Shown piece after piece: positions 18,165 through 28,791 of a stretch of 64,000 nucleotides of DNA. Each line of letters starts with the position of its first letter. The stretch's first letter is position 1. Where the stretch lies: assembly GCF_020320395.1 (NCBI RefSeq), contig NZ_JAEDAH010000032.1:1-64000 (forward strand). Direction: 5' to 3'. A program made the position numbers and the translations under genes. The stretch is from Thalassolituus marinus. Its GTDB lineage: Bacteria; Pseudomonadota; Gammaproteobacteria; Pseudomonadales; Oceanobacteraceae. Below the pieces are notes generated by a model. The model searched no databases and was not told the DNA's origin. It saw only the letters and a program-made list of their open reading frames with translations.

Positions 18165-19103
18165 TCAGTTTAATGCCAAAGCATCAAGGTCGCGCGCCTG
18201 CAGGACAAAAACACCATGCCCACCGCGCTTAAATTCCGGCCACACAAACGGCAGCTGCGGATAGGCCTCAGCCAGGGCTGGCCAGGAGTTACCTACCTCA
18301 ACCACCAGCAGACCATCGTCAGTCAGATAGTTGCGGGCTTCCGCCAGCATGATACGAACCAGATCCAGTCCATCATCACCCGCCGCCAGCGCCATCTCCG
18401 GCTCATGATGGTATTCATCCGGCAGACAGCTCATGTCATCGGCATCAACGTAGGGCGGGTTAGACACAATGAGATCGTATCGACCACTGGCCGACGCAAA
18501 CAGATCGGACTGTAACGCGACCACCCGATCCTGCAGCATATGACGCTGAATATTCTCATCAGCGACTTCCAGTGCTTCAAATGACAGGTCGAGCAGTTCA
18601 ACCTCAGCTTGCGGGAACTGCTCAGCGCAGGCGATTCCGATACAACCACTGCCCGTGCACAGATCGAGAATACGTTCTGGCGCAGGGAGGTTCTGCTCAC
18701 GTTTGCCTTGCCACCATGGGGCAAATTTCTGCTCAATCATCTGGCCAATCGGCGACCGAGGAATCAACACTCGTTCGTCTACCACAAACGGCAAACCGCA
18801 GAACCAGCCAACACCAGTAAGATACGGAGCTGGTACACGCTCGGTAATACGGGTCATCACCAGCTCTATCACGGCCTCACGTTCACTGCGGGTCAGACTG
18901 GCGCTATGCCATTCCGGGGCGATGTTCCACGGCAGGTTCAGGGCATGGGTCACCAGCTGCAGGGCTTCATCCCAGGGATTATCGGTACCATGACCCAGAT
19001 AGACGCCGGTTTCATTCATGCGGCTGACAGACCAGCGAATCAGGTCTCCGATGGTGCGGAGCTGTTCGGCGGCTTCGGTTGCCTGAGCGGATAGATCTGT
19101 CAT
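18165..19103 (-). CDS. prmB: 50S ribosomal protein L3 glutamine methyltransferase PrmB
   Basis: 312 aa SAM-dependent N5-glutamine methyltransferase that modifies ribosomal protein L3. The SAM motif [16 protein letters not shown] and the catalytic [10 protein letters not shown] are both present, followed by [18 protein letters not shown] 19103 ([20 protein letters not shown]) matches the N-terminus of the family; the frame stays open to 19166 but those residues have no counterpart. PrmB rather than PrmC (HemK) is chosen from the aroC neighbour and the N-terminal [17 protein letters not shown] region. Confidence 0.95.
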   Translation of the reverse strand: MTDLSAQATEAAEQLRTIGDLIRWSVSRMNETGVYLGHGTDNPWDEALQLVTHALNLPWNIAPEWHSASLTRSEREAVIELVMTRITERVPAPYLTGVGWFCGLPFVVDERVLIPRSPIGQMIEQKFAPWWQGKREQNLPAPERILDLCTGSGCIGIACAEQFPQAEVELLDLSFEALEVADENIQRHMLQDRVVALQSDLFASASGRYDLIVSNPPYVDADDMSCLPDEYHHEPEMALAAGDDGLDLVRIMLAEARNYLTDDGLLVVEVGNSWPALAEAYPQLPFVWPEFKRGGHGVFVLQARDLDALALN

Positions 19104-19171
19104 GTGGACCTTAAGAGGCTGATTACAAAGGGGCGATAGTTTACCCAATTCGACGCCACGGGGCATCCATT

Positions 19172-20098
19172 TTACCCTTTAGACACCCCGTAGATGCTGG
19201 TCTCTCCCGCTTCAAAGGCATCCAGTGCCTTATCCGCAATTATCCGTCCCATGGCAATTACCTGCTCCGCCCGGTAAAACTCGTACATACCGCAGCTGTT
19301 AGCCGGCATATTGATCAGCAGGTCCGGTGGATATCCGGCTATCTTGTAGCGTGTAAGCGAAGCCGACATCACGTCAAACACTTCGTTGAGCATCTCCAGT
19401 TTACCGAGGTTCTCATCCGCCTGATCACGTGCTGCGGTTTTGTTTTCAAGCCACTGACTGGCGCGATCCAGTACGTTATTAAACCAGGCGTTGCGCTCCT
19501 CACTTTGCTCTTGCTGGTCTGCCGGGTCCTGTACTTCCTCGGGCATCGGAACATCGGCATTCAGGTCGACCGCAATAATGCAGTCGGCATGAGCGGATAC
19601 ACAGGGCGTAATCGGCAACGGATTGAGCACTGCGCCATCAACCAGCAAGCGACCATTGTGGTTTACCGGTGTAAACAAGCTGGGAATAGCCGCCGACGCC
19701 CTCACAGCTTCCTGCAGGGAGCCGCGTTGAAACCACACTTCTTTGTGATTGGTAATATCCGTCGCCACCGCCGTAAACGGAATACGCAGGTCTTCAATAC
19801 GCTGGCCATTCAGCATCTCAGCTATCCGGTTGTAGAGTTTGTCACCCTTGATTACCCCCGACGACAAGAGACTGACATCCACCATTTTAAGCACATCCAG
19901 ATAACGCAATCCGGAAACCCACTGACGATACTCTTCAAGGATGCCCGCACAGTAGAAGCCGCCAACGATTGCTCCCATCGAGCAACCGGAAATTGAAACG
20001 ATGTCATAGCCCCGCGCTTCCAGGGCATCAATCACACCGATATGGGCATAACCGCGCGCACCACCACTGCCCAATGCCAGAGCCACTGTTTTGGTCAT
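19172..20098 (-). CDS. Patatin-like phospholipase, RssA-like
   Basis: 308 aa serine hydrolase of the patatin fold. The oxyanion loop [13 protein letters not shown] is at residues 10-22, the nucleophile motif GCSMG near 39-43 (Ser41) and the dyad Asp in DGAVLNPLP near 153. This is the short bacterial type related to RssA (E. coli YchK). The C-terminal 100 residues are charged and less conserved. The gene starts 2 bp after the DUF4892 gene, so they are probably cotranscribed. Substrate is unknown. Confidence 0.9.
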   Translation of the reverse strand: MTKTVALALGSGGARGYAHIGVIDALEARGYDIVSISGCSMGAIVGGFYCAGILEEYRQWVSGLRYLDVLKMVDVSLLSSGVIKGDKLYNRIAEMLNGQRIEDLRIPFTAVATDITNHKEVWFQRGSLQEAVRASAAIPSLFTPVNHNGRLLVDGAVLNPLPITPCVSAHADCIIAVDLNADVPMPEEVQDPADQQEQSEERNAWFNNVLDRASQWLENKTAARDQADENLGKLEMLNEVFDVMSASLTRYKIAGYPPDLLINMPANSCGMYEFYRAEQVIAMGRIIADKALDAFEAGETSIYGVSKG

Positions 20099-20100
20099 AA

Positions 20101-20967
20101 TTAACGTCCCGGCCAGAAGATAAAACGCAGTGCAGGCTGCAGACCATCATGTGGAGCAGCCGTCAATGCTCCGTGCCCACTGATATTCAGTTGTTGTTCG
20201 CCAGCAGCTGTTGCCTGCCGTAATTGCTCGGCGAGTTGTTCAGAACAGGCAATATTGTCAGCCATATGACTGGCTTCGTAGCAATGTACCACCAGATACA
20301 GACGTCGCTTCAGGCTGGGAGTCAGTTCCTGCAGCACGCGAATAAGAGGTTCACTGGCCGTCTTATTCAACTGCCCACGGCTCACGCTGAAACCTGGCAG
20401 CCAACCATGACTGGCCGTCAGAGCCTGGTTAATCTGTTCCGCCAGATCGCGCTCTACCGATACCGCATCGCGGGTCGTGAGTTCGTCCAGATTCACCAGC
20501 ACCTGTCGGGTGGCACGCTGCACCACGTACAGCACAAATACCCGGGTACCTCCCTGCGCATCCGGCTGTTTAAACACCCGGTACTGCTGTTGTGGATCAC
20601 GCCCGACCAGACGACTGTTGGAAAAAATCTCGTTGGCCCAGAAATGGCTGCTACCACAGTCGAGTCCGTCACAGGCATACAGCGTTTCTGCGCCGCTTAA
20701 CTGTTCAGAAAAAAACTGCGTCACGTCCTCCAGAGGAATGTGTTCAGGCAATGCCCACACCCGTCGTGTCAGATCGCCTTTCACTCGCAGTTCATGCTCG
20801 CCAAAGGTCGTGGCCTGGCTGCGTTTAAGTTCAGACAGGACCAGGCGATAATTTACGCCGGGCCGACTCTGTTCATCCTGCAATCGGGCTCCCGCATATC
20901 CTTCCAGCACAGCCGCAAAGGACACTCCCGGAATTAAAAGCGACAACAACAGCAAAAGCCTGAGCAT
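20101..20967 (-). CDS. DUF4892 domain protein, exported
   Basis: 288 aa. ATG 20967 follows AAGGAGGG directly, and gives the signal peptide MLRLLLLLSLLIPGVSFA. The mature part has YACDGLDCGSSHFWANEIF near residues 109-127, the DUF4892 hallmark with a Cys pair, and a C-terminal OmpA-like stretch ending in LRFIFWPGR. Members occur in pseudomonads and relatives with no assigned role. Downstream patatin is 2 bp away. Confidence 0.83.
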   Translation of the reverse strand: MLRLLLLLSLLIPGVSFAAVLEGYAGARLQDEQSRPGVNYRLVLSELKRSQATTFGEHELRVKGDLTRRVWALPEHIPLEDVTQFFSEQLSGAETLYACDGLDCGSSHFWANEIFSNSRLVGRDPQQQYRVFKQPDAQGGTRVFVLYVVQRATRQVLVNLDELTTRDAVSVERDLAEQINQALTASHGWLPGFSVSRGQLNKTASEPLIRVLQELTPSLKRRLYLVVHCYEASHMADNIACSEQLAEQLRQATAAGEQQLNISGHGALTAAPHDGLQPALRFIFWPGR

Positions 20968-21100
20968 GATTCCCTCCTTCAAGGTTTATCCCACCATTGT
21001 TAACAGATGCAGACGCCCCCGCAAGAGCATACGGTCGTTTTCCAACAAGTTTTATGGCTGCTACACTGCCGCACCTTTCTTTGCTCCGCATAGGTTGTTC

Positions 21101-22960
21101 ATGCTTCATCGTTACCTGATTCCGGCTCTGGTCATCATCCATTTAAGCGGTTTTCTTTCTGCCTGCAGTCAGGTACCGGTGACAACCGATGGTTTGCCGC
21201 CGCCACCAACTGAGGCCGAAACCGATCAGGCCAGACAAACGGTAACGGATGTATTTGAACGCTTTTATCAGACGGAGCTGGACCATAGTCCGGTGCTGCG
21301 CAGTCAGCTGGGCTTATCAGGCCAGTTTGACTGGGATGACATCTCCCCCGAGGCGTATGAAAATCAGGTCGCCCGCTGGCAGTCACTACGTAACGATCTC
21401 AGCAGCGTACGCGAGGATGCGCTCAGTGATAGCGATAAAGCCAGCTACCAGGCGCTGTTGCATACACTGGAATATCGCCTGCTGCAGGTACCATTCAGTC
21501 AGTATGTTATCCGCCTGAACGACCAGAACGGTTGGCACAAAGAAGTGGCCCGCACGCTCGTTCTGCATCATCCGATCAGTAGTATTCCGGAAGCGCACGA
21601 CTACATCAGCCGATTAGAGGAGATTCCGCAACTGTTCAAACGCTGGGAAGAGAATATCCGCAGCGCGTCCGACGAAGGATTTGTCGCACCGGATTTTGTT
21701 TACGATGATGTTCGCGCCACCATCGAAGCGATTCTTGATGGCGAACCTTTCACCAGCGGGAGCAAACTTTCTCCGCTGTGGTCCGATTTCAAGCAAAAAC
21801 TGGATGCCCTCCACCTCTACCCGTCGACGGCCAGACTGTTAGAACGAAAAGCGCGTAATGCACTGCAGGATGACGTTGCACCTGCCTACCGCTCACTGCT
21901 TACCTTGCTGGATGAGCAGCATAAACTCAGCGAGAACCGCGTCGCCCTTGGAGAGCAACCCGAGGGGCTGCGCTACTACCAGTTGCTGCTCGGGCACTAC
22001 AGTGGAGGCCAGATGGATGCCAACGACATCCATCAGATTGGTCTGGCGGAAGTCAGTCGGGTGCAGCAGTTACTGAAAAGACATGCTGCTAAATCCGGTC
22101 TGACCATTCCTTCTGAAAATCCAAACAATGTGATTTTTGACTGGATCAACAGTCAGCAGAAACACTACACAGATAACGATGCCGGGCGTGACGAATTTAT
22201 TGGTTATCAGAAAAAACTGATCGCCGATATGGCTGCGCGTATACCGTACTTTTTTGTCGACATTCCTGCGACACCACTTGGCATCAAAATTGTTCCTGAC
22301 AATCAGGCCTGGCTGGACCCTGCAATACACTATGAAGCCCAATATCTGGATGGCTCGCGTCCCGGACTACTGGTGTTGAACCCGGAGAAAATGAACGATA
22401 TCAGCCAGCAGCGTCAGGCTTCACTGGCGTATCGCAACGCCCTGCCCGGATTGCATATGAGCACCGCTGTCGCCAGGGAGAATGAATCCTTGCCTGATTT
22501 CCGCCGCATCAGTGCAGCACCAGCATTCAGTCAGGGCTGGGCGCTTTATGCCGACAAGCTCGCCGTTGAAATGGGAATGCACAACAGCACGGAAGAACTG
22601 CTGGGACAGCTGCTGAACGAGTTACGCGACTCAGCTGCGCTGGTTGTGGATACCGGTATTCACGCTAAAAACTGGAGTCGGGAGCAGGCTCTGGCCTGGA
22701 TGACCAGCGAGACTCCGCTGTCTGTTGCAGAGAGTGAGGCGTTGCTGGAGGAATGCATTCTGAATCCCGGGAAGTCAGTGTCGGCAAAGATGGGTCAATT
22801 CCGCATCAGTGCCCTGCGCCAGGAAATGGAAGATCGTCTGGGCGCCCGTTTTGATCTGGCAGCCTTTCACTCTGCGTTGCTGACAGGTGGCCCACTACCG
22901 ATGGAAACGCTTGAGACCTCCATGCGTCAGTGGGCACGCGATATTAAGAGCAATCAGTAA
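21101..22960 (+). CDS. DUF885 lipoprotein, predicted inactive
   Basis: 619 aa. ATG 21101 gives the lipoprotein signal MLHRYLIPALVIIHLSGFL with the Cys of LSAC about residue 22, so a lipid anchor is likely. The rest is a long DUF885 domain, alpha-helical and related to M32/M3-like metallopeptidase folds. Active members carry HExxPGHH and EGWALY. Here the region reads YRNALPGLH (residues 444-452) and SQGWALY (near 478), so the His-Glu pair, one His and the later Glu are replaced. It may keep a binding role only. The frame is open from 20966, before the chosen start. It converges with the next gene by 7 bp. Confidence 0.85.
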   Translation: MLHRYLIPALVIIHLSGFLSACSQVPVTTDGLPPPPTEAETDQARQTVTDVFERFYQTELDHSPVLRSQLGLSGQFDWDDISPEAYENQVARWQSLRNDLSSVREDALSDSDKASYQALLHTLEYRLLQVPFSQYVIRLNDQNGWHKEVARTLVLHHPISSIPEAHDYISRLEEIPQLFKRWEENIRSASDEGFVAPDFVYDDVRATIEAILDGEPFTSGSKLSPLWSDFKQKLDALHLYPSTARLLERKARNALQDDVAPAYRSLLTLLDEQHKLSENRVALGEQPEGLRYYQLLLGHYSGGQMDANDIHQIGLAEVSRVQQLLKRHAAKSGLTIPSENPNNVIFDWINSQQKHYTDNDAGRDEFIGYQKKLIADMAARIPYFFVDIPATPLGIKIVPDNQAWLDPAIHYEAQYLDGSRPGLLVLNPEKMNDISQQRQASLAYRNALPGLHMSTAVARENESLPDFRRISAAPAFSQGWALYADKLAVEMGMHNSTEELLGQLLNELRDSAALVVDTGIHAKNWSREQALAWMTSETPLSVAESEALLEECILNPGKSVSAKMGQFRISALRQEMEDRLGARFDLAAFHSALLTGGPLPMETLETSMRQWARDIKSNQ

Positions 22961-23787
22961 CGGAACTCTACGCCAAGCTGCCAGAAACGGTCTGCACCCG
23001 GGCTGGCAGCAACCGAGGTTCCTGTGTCATCTGTGGCCTTCACCCGACGATTTCGTAACTGACCGATTTCCCCCCGCAGCCACATAGCGCCGCGCCAGTG
23101 AAACTCCCCGCCCACACCCAGCTTCCAGTTGGTATAGGTTGCCCGATAGGTACCTGTCTGCCCGACAATTTCTTCCTGCCACGCACCACCTTCCGGACGA
23201 ATGTGCAGGAAGGTATTCACTTCCTGTGACCAGCGCGTCTGAATCAGGGTACGCGGAAAACCAAGCAACATTTCGGTAGCGCGGGTAGGTTTCCAGGCCA
23301 GGCCGATAACCGGTCGCGGACTGAAGTTACCGAACTCACGATTGACGGTCAGACCCAGTTCCCAATACGCTCCGGAACGCTGGTGAATACGACCGATCAG
23401 ATCCACATTCATAGCCAGGCTATCACCATCAAGAACGTTCAGATCCGTCATAAATCCGGGCTCCGCACGGATTATAAACTCTCCATTCCGACCGCGTTTC
23501 TGCCGATATTCCATCGGCACAGAGAGCCAGTAATACTCGCTCATTAAGGCCGTCGTGCCTTCCCAGTCAAATTCCGTAATATCCAGATGAACACTACTTT
23601 TAAAAGATTCTGTCTGACGCTTTTTATTTTCCAGTGGCAGCGTAAGCGACATCTGGCTACGCCGGAACGATGTCCCTGAGCCTGAATCCGGTGTACCTGC
23701 TCCTTCCTGGGCCCAGTAAAAGCCATCAGCACTGGCCTGTGCCGTGAGCAGGCAAGAAACCATGACCGCTGGCAATAATTTACGCAT
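22954..23787 (-). CDS. Predicted outer-membrane beta-barrel protein
   Basis: 277 aa. ATG 23787 gives the signal peptide MRKLLPAVMVSCLLTAQASA. The mature part alternates hydrophobic and polar residues with many aromatic and Gly turns and ends in FWQLGVEFRY, as outer-membrane barrels do. I do not recognise a specific family with confidence. The start overlaps the end of the upstream gene by 8 bp, so the two are coupled. A longer frame to 24090 is only the antisense-like part of that upstream gene. Confidence 0.68.
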   Translation of the reverse strand: MRKLLPAVMVSCLLTAQASADGFYWAQEGAGTPDSGSGTSFRRSQMSLTLPLENKKRQTESFKSSVHLDITEFDWEGTTALMSEYYWLSVPMEYRQKRGRNGEFIIRAEPGFMTDLNVLDGDSLAMNVDLIGRIHQRSGAYWELGLTVNREFGNFSPRPVIGLAWKPTRATEMLLGFPRTLIQTRWSQEVNTFLHIRPEGGAWQEEIVGQTGTYRATYTNWKLGVGGEFHWRGAMWLRGEIGQLRNRRVKATDDTGTSVAASPGADRFWQLGVEFRY

Positions 23788-24439
23788 TTTTATACAACTC
23801 ATCGTATGCTTCCTGAACGCTGGCGTAACTCGCCAGTGCACCTGTCGACTGTTCTGTTTTCCGGACTTTATCCAGCGCTGACAAAACATCGAGCACATTT
23901 TCAAAGCCAGCAATAATATCGGCAGGAGCCTCGGCTTCCTTAAGCAAATCAGTATAGTTGGCCACATAGTCATATGCGTCGCTTTCCTGGCGACGCTTAA
24001 CACCCGTTGTGGGTTCATCCATACCATCAATGACGGCGACCACGCATAACAGCGCACGTGCGGCATCGCTATCGCCATCAACGGACTCATCCAGAATAAA
24101 ACGATTGAGAAAATTCGAAGCTTCCGTTATCGCCGATACCGTCTGCGTCTGCCCTCCCAGCATCTGAAATTCATCCGCAGAGAGAAAACCATTTTCATAC
24201 AGCCGCTCGGTCAGCGCCGGAATCTGGCTGGAATTAATCGCACCGGAGAAAAATTCTGCGCTGATACGACTTAACTTTTCGGCGCGCAAAGAGACTGAAA
24301 CCCGATCGCCGTCACTGTAGTCAACGGCACCGTAGGATGGTGATGTGGTGGTCGTTGTGGCACTGCTATCTGCCTGGCTCTGCAGGCCCAGCATGCTCAA
24401 CAGACTCTGATAACCACCGGAGGAATTATTAATATCCAC
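23780..24439 (-). CDS. Hypothetical protein coupled to the barrel gene
   Basis: 219 aa, GTG start at 24439 with GAGG about 9 bases upstream. The first 45 residues are Ser/Thr/Gly-rich and look disordered (ATTTTTSPS); residues 45-215 are helical and acidic, starting GDRVSVSLRAEKLSRISAEF. No signal peptide. The SVSLRAEKLSRI part is reminiscent of domains in secreted or flagellar-associated proteins, but I cannot name the family. Confidence 0.65.
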   Translation of the reverse strand: MDINNSSGGYQSLLSMLGLQSQADSSATTTTTSPSYGAVDYSDGDRVSVSLRAEKLSRISAEFFSGAINSSQIPALTERLYENGFLSADEFQMLGGQTQTVSAITEASNFLNRFILDESVDGDSDAARALLCVVAVIDGMDEPTTGVKRRQESDAYDYVANYTDLLKEAEAPADIIAGFENVLDVLSALDKVRKTEQSTGALASYASVQEAYDELYKNA

Positions 24440-24534
24440 GCCAACCTCTGCTTCACTGTCAATGTCTGCAGTGAATACAGCAATTACTAAGCCAGCACGG
24501 GTATTTCTATATTTTTCAATAACTTAAAAAGCAA

Positions 24535-24554
24535 AGCGGCCATAAATGGCCGCT
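24535..24554 (-). terminator. Terminator after the DUF3422 gene
   Basis: Hairpin AGCGGCCAT, loop TT, ATGGCCGCT on the minus strand, followed by TTGCTTTTT. It starts 6 bp after the DUF3422 stop. Confidence 0.72.
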
Positions 24555-24559
24555 CACCG

Positions 24560-25924
24560 TCATTTTTTTGCCGCCGCATCCGGCTCGGTTTCCGCCGTAT
24601 CCCCGGCACCACCACGAGAACGTCGAGTGATGTGCTGTCGTATACTGTGAACGCCCCAGTACACGGCCCCCAACACCACGGGCAAGGCAATGCCTTTGGC
24701 CATATCCGAATTAATGGGAATACCCGCCGATTTCAGCCCCATAAAAGCGATTTCCAGCAGCGACAGTACGTAGTAACCAATCGCCACAACCGACAAGCCT
24801 TCTACGGTTTGTTGCAAGCGCAACTGCAGCTGACTGCGACGATTCATGGACGATAACAGGTGCTGGTTCTGCTCCTGAATAGACAAGTCCACACGGGTGC
24901 GCAACAGACTGGTCGTACGGTGAATACGACGCGACAGATCTTCCAGACGGTCACGCACTGAGTTACAGGTTTTGATCCCGGGTGTCAGTCGACGTTCAAG
25001 AAACTCACGCAGGCTCTGCATGCCATCTATCGGACCTTCGCGCAGCTGACGTAAGCGGTCACGCACCAGATCATGATAGGCAACCGCCGCTGAGAATCGG
25101 AAATTCGTGTTCGACCGATGGCGTTCCACTTCCGCTGCCAGCTGCGACAGCTCCTGCAACAGAATACGTTCATCTTTATCCGCTTCGATATCGGAGATGC
25201 TCTGATTAAGCGTCGCCAGGTTGTCTTCAATGCGGCTCAGCTCACCACCCATCTGTCGCGCCACCGGCAGTGCCAGCAGCGACATCAGGCGATAGGTTTC
25301 CAGTTCAAACAATCGCTGTACCAGGCGCCCCGCCTGGTAGGCCGTTAATCCGTGATTGCAGGCAACAATCCGCCCCAGGCCATCACTGTGCAGCTTGAAC
25401 GCTGTCCAGACCTGCGCTTTTTCATCCGCAACCCAGGCTCCGGAAATACGCTGCCCTTCAAACCAGCGATGCAATTGCTTGTCGTCCGGTGCCTGATCCA
25501 CCAGTGCCAGATTAACCGCAACAACCAGTTCACCGGGCATAGTCGCCAGCCAGTCGCGTGGAACAAAGCTCAGCGCATCAGGATCGAAAGGTTCGGTATT
25601 GGGGCTGATGAATGTGAAGTTGGCAAATTCTGTATGACGTTCCCAACGCATCTCAAAACCACCAAAATCCTGATACAGACAGGAGGATTCGGGTGCCGGT
25701 GGCGGCACACTGTAACGACGGCAAAGATCTGCAACATGCTGGTAGAGGTCTTCGCGGTTGTTATCAATCAGCACTGTAAAATGGGTTACGTGGCAATTAC
25801 CCTCAATCACCGGAGATGGCCGGTTGTGCAGTTCTTCATACAGAGACGAGCGCCACGGATGCACTTTCAGCGATACCGATGGTGCTGAAATATCCGGTGA
25901 AGAATCCTGCAATGACGCTTTCAT
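24560..25924 (-). CDS. DUF3422 membrane protein
   Basis: 454 aa. The long N-terminal part is soluble (SLYEELHNRPSPVIEG near residues 27-42 is the family hallmark) followed by a helical region (220-350). Two membrane segments close to the C-terminus (VVAIGYYVLSLLEIAFMG and IALPVVLGAVYWGVHSI) anchor the protein, with a charged tail. The family is found in proteobacteria without a defined function. Strong GGAGG ribosome binding site before the ATG. Its terminator and 111 bp upstream gap suggest a single-gene unit. Confidence 0.87.
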   Translation of the reverse strand: MKASLQDSSPDISAPSVSLKVHPWRSSLYEELHNRPSPVIEGNCHVTHFTVLIDNNREDLYQHVADLCRRYSVPPPAPESSCLYQDFGGFEMRWERHTEFANFTFISPNTEPFDPDALSFVPRDWLATMPGELVVAVNLALVDQAPDDKQLHRWFEGQRISGAWVADEKAQVWTAFKLHSDGLGRIVACNHGLTAYQAGRLVQRLFELETYRLMSLLALPVARQMGGELSRIEDNLATLNQSISDIEADKDERILLQELSQLAAEVERHRSNTNFRFSAAVAYHDLVRDRLRQLREGPIDGMQSLREFLERRLTPGIKTCNSVRDRLEDLSRRIHRTTSLLRTRVDLSIQEQNQHLLSSMNRRSQLQLRLQQTVEGLSVVAIGYYVLSLLEIAFMGLKSAGIPINSDMAKGIALPVVLGAVYWGVHSIRQHITRRSRGGAGDTAETEPDAAAKK

Positions 25925-25984
25925 AAAAGGGCAACCTCCTGGTCAACAAGGCGGCGATTCTAACCAAGGCAGATGATGAATGCG

Positions 25985-26022
25985 ACCCGGCAACCTTGCC
26001 TGATGTCATGGCAGTGCCGGGT
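25985..26022. other. Long imperfect hairpin between DUF3422 and yihY-like genes
   Basis: ACCCGGCA (25985-25992) pairs with TGCCGGGT (26015-26022), and inside it TGCC pairs with GGCA. There is no T-run, so it is not a clear intrinsic terminator; it may be a weak end signal for the YihY gene. Confidence 0.4.
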
Positions 26023-26035
26023 TACAGAATCGCTT

Positions 26036-27277
26036 TCAGTCGCCAGACTGAGAAATCGTCAGCAGTTCCGCTACCGGCGTATCCAACGCCTCAGACCAGC
26101 GCTGCTGCCACTGCAACCAATGCGAACGCAGATCTTCCGCAAGTAAGACTGCAGGCGGTAATTGCTCGGCGAAGGCCTCCAGCGGCAGGTCAGAAACGAT
26201 GCGTCGCATCGGCGTGGAATGACTGTCCAGCAACCAGTACCAGTTGCCATCGGCGGACATTGTCAGAACGCCGACACGACGACAGGCTTCGAGCTGCTCA
26301 CTGACCATATCAGCCGACAAATCGGGCATAGCGACGGCCAGCGATGCCTCGTCATTGGCGACGCCTTGCAGCTGGCGGGAGCACACAGTCTGAATGACCC
26401 GCAGCCGCTGCCAGAGTAGCGGTACCGTAATGCGTCGCGGTGAATAATGGCTGAGGCTGAAGGTTAACTCTGCGCCAAACAGCAGAATGGTCCACGCCAG
26501 ATACACCCACAACAGAAACAGTGGTACCGCGGCGAAGGCGCCGTAAATCAGTTGATAAGAGGGAAATAACCCGACCATGCGGGCAAACAGAAACTTACCG
26601 ATTTCAAATACCGTCGACACGATCAGACCCGCTATCAGCGCGTCTTTCCAGGGCACTCTGCAGTTTGGAACCAGCAGATAAATAGCGGTAATGGCACTGC
26701 TGCTGAGTAACCATGGCACCACTTTTACCGGCATCGGTACACTGGAAAAATTGCTCCACAATGGCAGCGATGCTACCAGTGAGCTGGCAGCCAGGGCGGC
26801 GCCGAACAATAGCGGGCCAAGGCTGAGCACTGCCCAGTAGCGCAGAAAGGTCTGCAGACCGGAACGCGGCTTATCGACATGCCATATGCGATTAAACTGC
26901 ATCTCAATGGTACGCAGCAGCATAAATGCAGTAATAAAAAGAAACAGCACCCCCACCCAGGTGAGCTTGCGTGCCTGCTGGCTGAATTGCACCAGATATT
27001 CCGATACAGCCCCACTGCCCTCGGGCATCAGGTAACTCAGCAATTCACTGTGTACATCCGCTCCCCAGCTCTGTAGCGATGGAATCGCACTGAGAATGGC
27101 ATAAGTCACAGTAATCATGGGAACCAGAGCAAACAGCGTGGTGTAGGTCAGCGCCGCAGCATCCCGCCGGCGCTGTTCGCCCTCGAAACGACGTAATGTC
27201 CACCAGATGACGTCCAGCGTCATGCGCCAGCGCGGCAACGTTTGCGTGGATTCCGGGGTTGGTTGCGGGTTTATCAT
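26036..27277 (-). CDS. YihY/BrkB family inner-membrane protein
   Basis: 413 aa with six membrane helices in residues 40-280, including DAAALTYTTLFALVPMITVTYAI and FGAFAAVPLFLLWVYLAWTILLFGAELTF-like segments typical of YihY (once misnamed RNase BN). Residues 285-413 form a soluble C-terminal extension absent from the 290 aa E. coli protein, with a winged-helix-like look (MVSEQLEACRRVGVLTMSADGNWYWL). The ATG at 27277 is used; the frame runs on to 27334. It diverges from arsC with about 100 bp between starts. Confidence 0.88.
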   Translation of the reverse strand: MINPQPTPESTQTLPRWRMTLDVIWWTLRRFEGEQRRRDAAALTYTTLFALVPMITVTYAILSAIPSLQSWGADVHSELLSYLMPEGSGAVSEYLVQFSQQARKLTWVGVLFLFITAFMLLRTIEMQFNRIWHVDKPRSGLQTFLRYWAVLSLGPLLFGAALAASSLVASLPLWSNFSSVPMPVKVVPWLLSSSAITAIYLLVPNCRVPWKDALIAGLIVSTVFEIGKFLFARMVGLFPSYQLIYGAFAAVPLFLLWVYLAWTILLFGAELTFSLSHYSPRRITVPLLWQRLRVIQTVCSRQLQGVANDEASLAVAMPDLSADMVSEQLEACRRVGVLTMSADGNWYWLLDSHSTPMRRIVSDLPLEAFAEQLPPAVLLAEDLRSHWLQWQQRWSEALDTPVAELLTISQSGD

Positions 27278-27380
27278 CTGATACAGCCATTCCTTTGATA
27301 CAATGCCGGGAAAACTAACCTCTGAGCGAGTCACCTCTGCTCAGAAAGCCACCCTGTTCATTCTGAGGATATACGCAAGC

Positions 27381-28725
<1,345 letters not shown>

Positions 28726-28740
28726 GCCTCAACGCAGCTC

Positions 28741-28781
28741 TTTGCGGATCAGCTAGTCTTACTTAAGACCTGCTCCGCAAA
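28741..28781 (+). promoter_or_regulatory. Nested hairpin just upstream of a chemoreceptor gene
   Basis: TTTGCGGA (28741-28748) pairs with TCCGCAAA (28774-28781), enclosing GTCTTA-CT-TAAGAC (28756-28769). The outer 3' arm adjoins the AAAGGA ribosome binding site of the 28792 gene. No T-run follows, so it may be a leader structure rather than the end of the previous operon. Confidence 0.45.
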
Positions 28782-28791
28782 GGAACCTGCA

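Noticed and set aside
23788-24090. N-terminal extension of the barrel gene
   Set aside because: These 101 codons run out of frame over the upstream gene; the signal peptide begins at 23787.
26036-27277. RNase BN activity
   Set aside because: Old naming of YihY as RNase BN was an error in the family; the sequence is that of a membrane protein without nuclease motifs.
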